A stretch of DNA of 64,000 nucleotides from Mesorhizobium sp. M1B.F.Ca.ET.045.04.1.1 (GTDB lineage: Bacteria; Pseudomonadota; Alphaproteobacteria; Rhizobiales; Rhizobiaceae). The stretch is taken from the NCBI RefSeq assembly GCF_003952465.1, contig NZ_CP034448.1, positions 4,441,001 to 4,505,000 on the forward strand, read 5' to 3'. How positions within the stretch are numbered: position 1 is the stretch's first letter; each line of letters starts with the position of its first letter. Under the pieces are notes generated by a model that saw only the letters and a program-made list of their open reading frames with translations, searched no databases and was not told the DNA's origin. Positions 61,879 to 64,000 of the stretch are shown here, piece by piece. A program made the translations under genes and the position numbers.

Positions 61879-63411
61879 ATGCAATTCAATGGTTTGAAGG
61901 CAAACGGACGCAATCTGGCGCGTGGCTGCGCCGTCCTCATGATCGCGGGCGCCGCGGCCGGGTGCAGCTCGCAGGCCATGCGCTTCAACGGTGTCGACGA
62001 CGTCTTTACCTCGTCCACCAACAACCAGCGCGCCATCATCAACAAGCAGAATGCCGACCAGCCTTATCCGGGCGATACGGTCGCGCCGGCGCCTGTCGAC
62101 GGCAGCCACACTCAGTCGGTGAGCCGCTCCAGCCTCGAGCCGGTGACGTCCCAGCAGTTGCCGCCGCCTTCGCAGGCGGCCGCGGCGCCGGCCAAGCCGA
62201 TGCGGACCGCCTCGGCCCCGGCGCTCGCTCCGGCTCCCGCGGCGCCGCATCTCGACAAGACGGCCACCGGCACGGTCGCGCCGGCAGCGAAGCCGTTCAA
62301 GACCGCCGAGCCCGATGCCGTGCGCAACGCAAGCGCTGCGCCGCACGCCACCGAGATCGTCGTCAGGGAAGGCGAGACGATTTCGGGCCTCGCGCGGCAA
62401 TATCATGTGCCGGCGGATGCGATCATCAAGGTCAATGGGCTCGATGCCAACAAGGGCATCAGAACCGGCCAGAAGATCGTCATCCCGGCCTATGCCTATT
62501 CGAGCAAGGCCGAGCCCAAGGTTGCCGACGCCACCAAGCCTGTGAACACCCCGAAGCAGCCTGCCGGCGCGCCGGAGAAGGTTGCCGTGCTGCCCCAGCA
62601 GCCGAAGCTCAAGGACGGCAAGTCGGCCGCGCAGGTTGACGCATCGGCGGCCGCCAGCGGTTCGAAGAACGCCAAGCCCGCACAGATGGCCGAGGCAAAG
62701 CCGGCCGGCGCCGGCGGCACCTACACTGTCCAGCAGGGCGACTCCCTGTCCTCGATCGCGCGCAAGACCGGCGTCGGCGTCACGGCGCTCAAGCAGGCCA
62801 ACGGCATGAAGGACGGGCTCTTGAAGATCGGCCAGACGCTCAGGGTTCCGGCCGGCGGCACCGTTGCCGTCGCCGCCGCCAACCCTGCCGCGACCAAGCC
62901 GTCCGTCGACCCGGTGACGACGGCGACGACGCAGCCGCCGGCAAAGACCACGCCGTCGCAGACGCTCGCTTCCTACACGCCGCCGAAGAAGGACGCCAAG
63001 GTCATTCAGCAGGCCGAGGACGACGATGCGGTGGCGCCGGATGCGACCGGCATCGGCAAGATGCGCTGGCCGGTGCGCGGCCGCGTCATCTCCGGCTTCG
63101 GTTCGGGCAAGGACGGCGTCGACATCGCGGTGCCGGAAGGAACGCCGATCAAGGCGGCCGAGAACGGTGTCGTCATCTATGCCGGCGACGGCCTCAAGGA
63201 ATTCGGCAACACTGTGCTGGTTCGCCACGAGAACGGGCTGGTCACTGTTTACGGCCACGCCAGCTCGATCGAGGTGCAGCGCGGCCAGAAGGTCAAGCGC
63301 GGCCAGGAGATCGCGCTGTCCGGCATGAGCGGGACGACGGACTCGCCTAAGCTGCACTTCGAAGTGCGCAAGAACTCTGCCCCGGTCGATCCGAGCGGCT
63401 ATCTCGAATAG
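61879..63411 (+). CDS. LysM/LytM (M23-like) lipoprotein, NlpD-type
   Basis: ATG 61879 (MQFNGLKANGR) or GTG 61864 start a lipoprotein signal with lipobox AAGC. The 510-residue product has two LysM domains (VVREGETISGLARQYHVPAD and YTVQQGDSLSSIARKTGVGV) and a C-terminal LytM domain (MRWPVRGRVISGFGSGKDGV, then VYGHASSIEV and LHFEVRKNSA). The usual metal-ligand His of the first HxxxD motif is missing (KDGVD), so it is likely a non-enzymatic activator of amidases like NlpD/EnvC. It follows surE and pcm as in many bacteria. Confidence 0.88.
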   Translation: MQFNGLKANGRNLARGCAVLMIAGAAAGCSSQAMRFNGVDDVFTSSTNNQRAIINKQNADQPYPGDTVAPAPVDGSHTQSVSRSSLEPVTSQQLPPPSQAAAAPAKPMRTASAPALAPAPAAPHLDKTATGTVAPAAKPFKTAEPDAVRNASAAPHATEIVVREGETISGLARQYHVPADAIIKVNGLDANKGIRTGQKIVIPAYAYSSKAEPKVADATKPVNTPKQPAGAPEKVAVLPQQPKLKDGKSAAQVDASAAASGSKNAKPAQMAEAKPAGAGGTYTVQQGDSLSSIARKTGVGVTALKQANGMKDGLLKIGQTLRVPAGGTVAVAAANPAATKPSVDPVTTATTQPPAKTTPSQTLASYTPPKKDAKVIQQAEDDDAVAPDATGIGKMRWPVRGRVISGFGSGKDGVDIAVPEGTPIKAAENGVVIYAGDGLKEFGNTVLVRHENGLVTVYGHASSIEVQRGQKVKRGQEIALSGMSGTTDSPKLHFEVRKNSAPVDPSGYLE

Positions 63412-63462
63412 AACAAGAACAACTTGCGGGCCGCCTGACCTCCAGTCCGGCCCGCCGGCTTC

Positions 63463-63496
63463 AGCCCGCTCCGTCAGGAGCGGGCTTTTTCAGTTG
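63463..63496 (+). terminator. hairpin terminator after the LysM/LytM gene
   Basis: AGCCCGCTCC-GTCA-GGAGCGGGCTTTTTC forms a ten-pair stem with four-base loop and T-run, before a convergent minus-strand gene. Confidence 0.85.
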
Positions 63497-63518
63497 CCGA
63501 AGATGCATGACGCACGGC

Positions 63519-64000
63519 TCAAAGATGATCTTGGAGCGTGTCGGCGATCATCTCTTCAAGGCTGCTGGCCTTCACGCCTAGAAGCGTCTCGGCGTCGGAG
63601 GAATCGACCAGCAGGGGGCTCTCGAAGAGGTACTTCATCTCGATGAGTTCATGCATGCCCAGCGCCTCCATCTCGGGGATGGAATAGGAGCGTGCCTCTG
63701 AAACCTCTCGTCCGAGCATTGCCGCGGTTTTCCGGATCAGCTCGCGGGGGGAGGCGTGTTGCGAGGGGACATGAAACGCCCGTCCCCATTCACCCGTGTA
63801 GCGGGAGGCGGCGACAAGCGTCCTGGCGACGTCCTTGGTGAAGGTCCAGGCATGAGTCGCATGGAGGTCTCCAATGAAGGCGACAGGCTTGCCCTCGATG
63901 ACGGAGGGCAGCGCGACCAGTGAGAAGTAACTGATCGCGCCATGTCCCAGATAGTCGCTGGAGCGTATTTCGATCGCCGGCGCATTGGCACGGGCCGCCC
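63519..64000 (-). CDS. extended SDR/NAD-dependent epimerase-like protein, C-terminal part (runs off the window)
   Basis: The minus-strand frame from 64000 to 63519 reads EIRSSDYLGHGAISYFSLVA, then IGDLHATHAWTFTKDVARTL and GRAFHVPSQHASPRELIRKT, and ends EEMIADTLQDHL. This matches the middle and C-terminal part of NAD-dependent epimerase-like proteins (substrate-binding half). The Rossmann start with GxxGxxG lies right of the window, so substrate cannot be judged. Confidence 0.65.
   Translation of the reverse strand, partial: AARANAPAIEIRSSDYLGHGAISYFSLVALPSVIEGKPVAFIGDLHATHAWTFTKDVARTLVAASRYTGEWGRAFHVPSQHASPRELIRKTAAMLGREVSEARSYSIPEMEALGMHELIEMKYLFESPLLVDSSDAETLLGVKASSLEEMIADTLQDHL

Overview
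The window looks like a chromosomal segment of a Mesorhizobium-type alphaproteobacterium (Rhizobiales). The evidence is a high-GC sequence, an exoR homologue, popZ, ti-type tra genes, a rhizobial intergenic palindrome between tatA and tatB, and a core order (tolC, popZ, valS, ilvD, exoR, xthA, erpA, dgt, argS, SPOR protein, nagZ, scpAB, tatABC, serS, surE, pcm, LysM/LytM lipoprotein) typical of that group. The genus is inferred; no search was run.

The window has two halves joined at a tRNA-Asn gene (33565-33639, minus strand). Everything to its left (about 1-33560) is accessory DNA that appears to be a genomic island abutting the 3' end of that tRNA. The other island end and the integrase are not seen and probably lie left of base 1. 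Island layout: (i) 1-3.6 kb, a HelD-like helicase fragment and two divergent DUF2971-like genes; (ii) 3.6-13.3 kb, a defence locus built round a 2101-residue protein with an N-terminal PD-(D/E)xK (Cap4/DUF4297-like) nuclease, a STAND/NACHT ATPase and a very long helical-repeat sensor (Avs3-like), with an overlapping downstream partner gene, a divergent PIN-like gene and a HEPN-like gene; (iii) 13.5-17.3 kb, a mobilisation module traD-traC / oriT-like site / traA without visible coupling-protein or type IV secretion genes; (iv) 17.4-24.7 kb, small hypothetical, rhuM, lipoprotein and ADP-ribosyltransferase-like genes; (v) 24.7-31.9 kb, decayed prophage material (terminase small subunit, RecE-like nuclease, RecT, XRE regulator, replication protein, cytosine methyltransferase tail), several genes frameshifted or truncated, plus a translationally coupled winged-helix/colicin-nuclease-like gene pair followed by a gene-free stretch rich in inverted repeats; (vi) 32.2-33.5 kb, a DUF433/DUF5615 toxin-antitoxin-like pair and direct repeats next to the tRNA that could be integrase arm sites.

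From 33.6 kb onward the DNA is ordinary housekeeping chromosome: translation (valS, argS, serS, tRNA-Asn, tRNA-Cys), branched-chain amino acid synthesis (ilvD), nucleotide and DNA upkeep (dgt, xthA, surE), Fe-S assembly (erpA), chromosome organisation (popZ, scpA, scpB), envelope and cell division (tolC, outer-membrane barrel, SPOR protein, nagZ, LysM/LytM lipoprotein), twin-arginine export (tatABC), protein repair (two isoaspartyl methyltransferase homologues) and the symbiosis/exopolysaccharide regulator exoR.

The most interesting part is the defence locus at 4.2-13.3 kb. Next are the coupled gene pair and palindrome-rich stretch at 28.0-29.6 kb. Several apparent single-base frameshifts (24.9, 25.7, 31.2 and 35.06 kb, the last two in or beside homopolymers) mean that sequencing error should be excluded before those genes are called dead.
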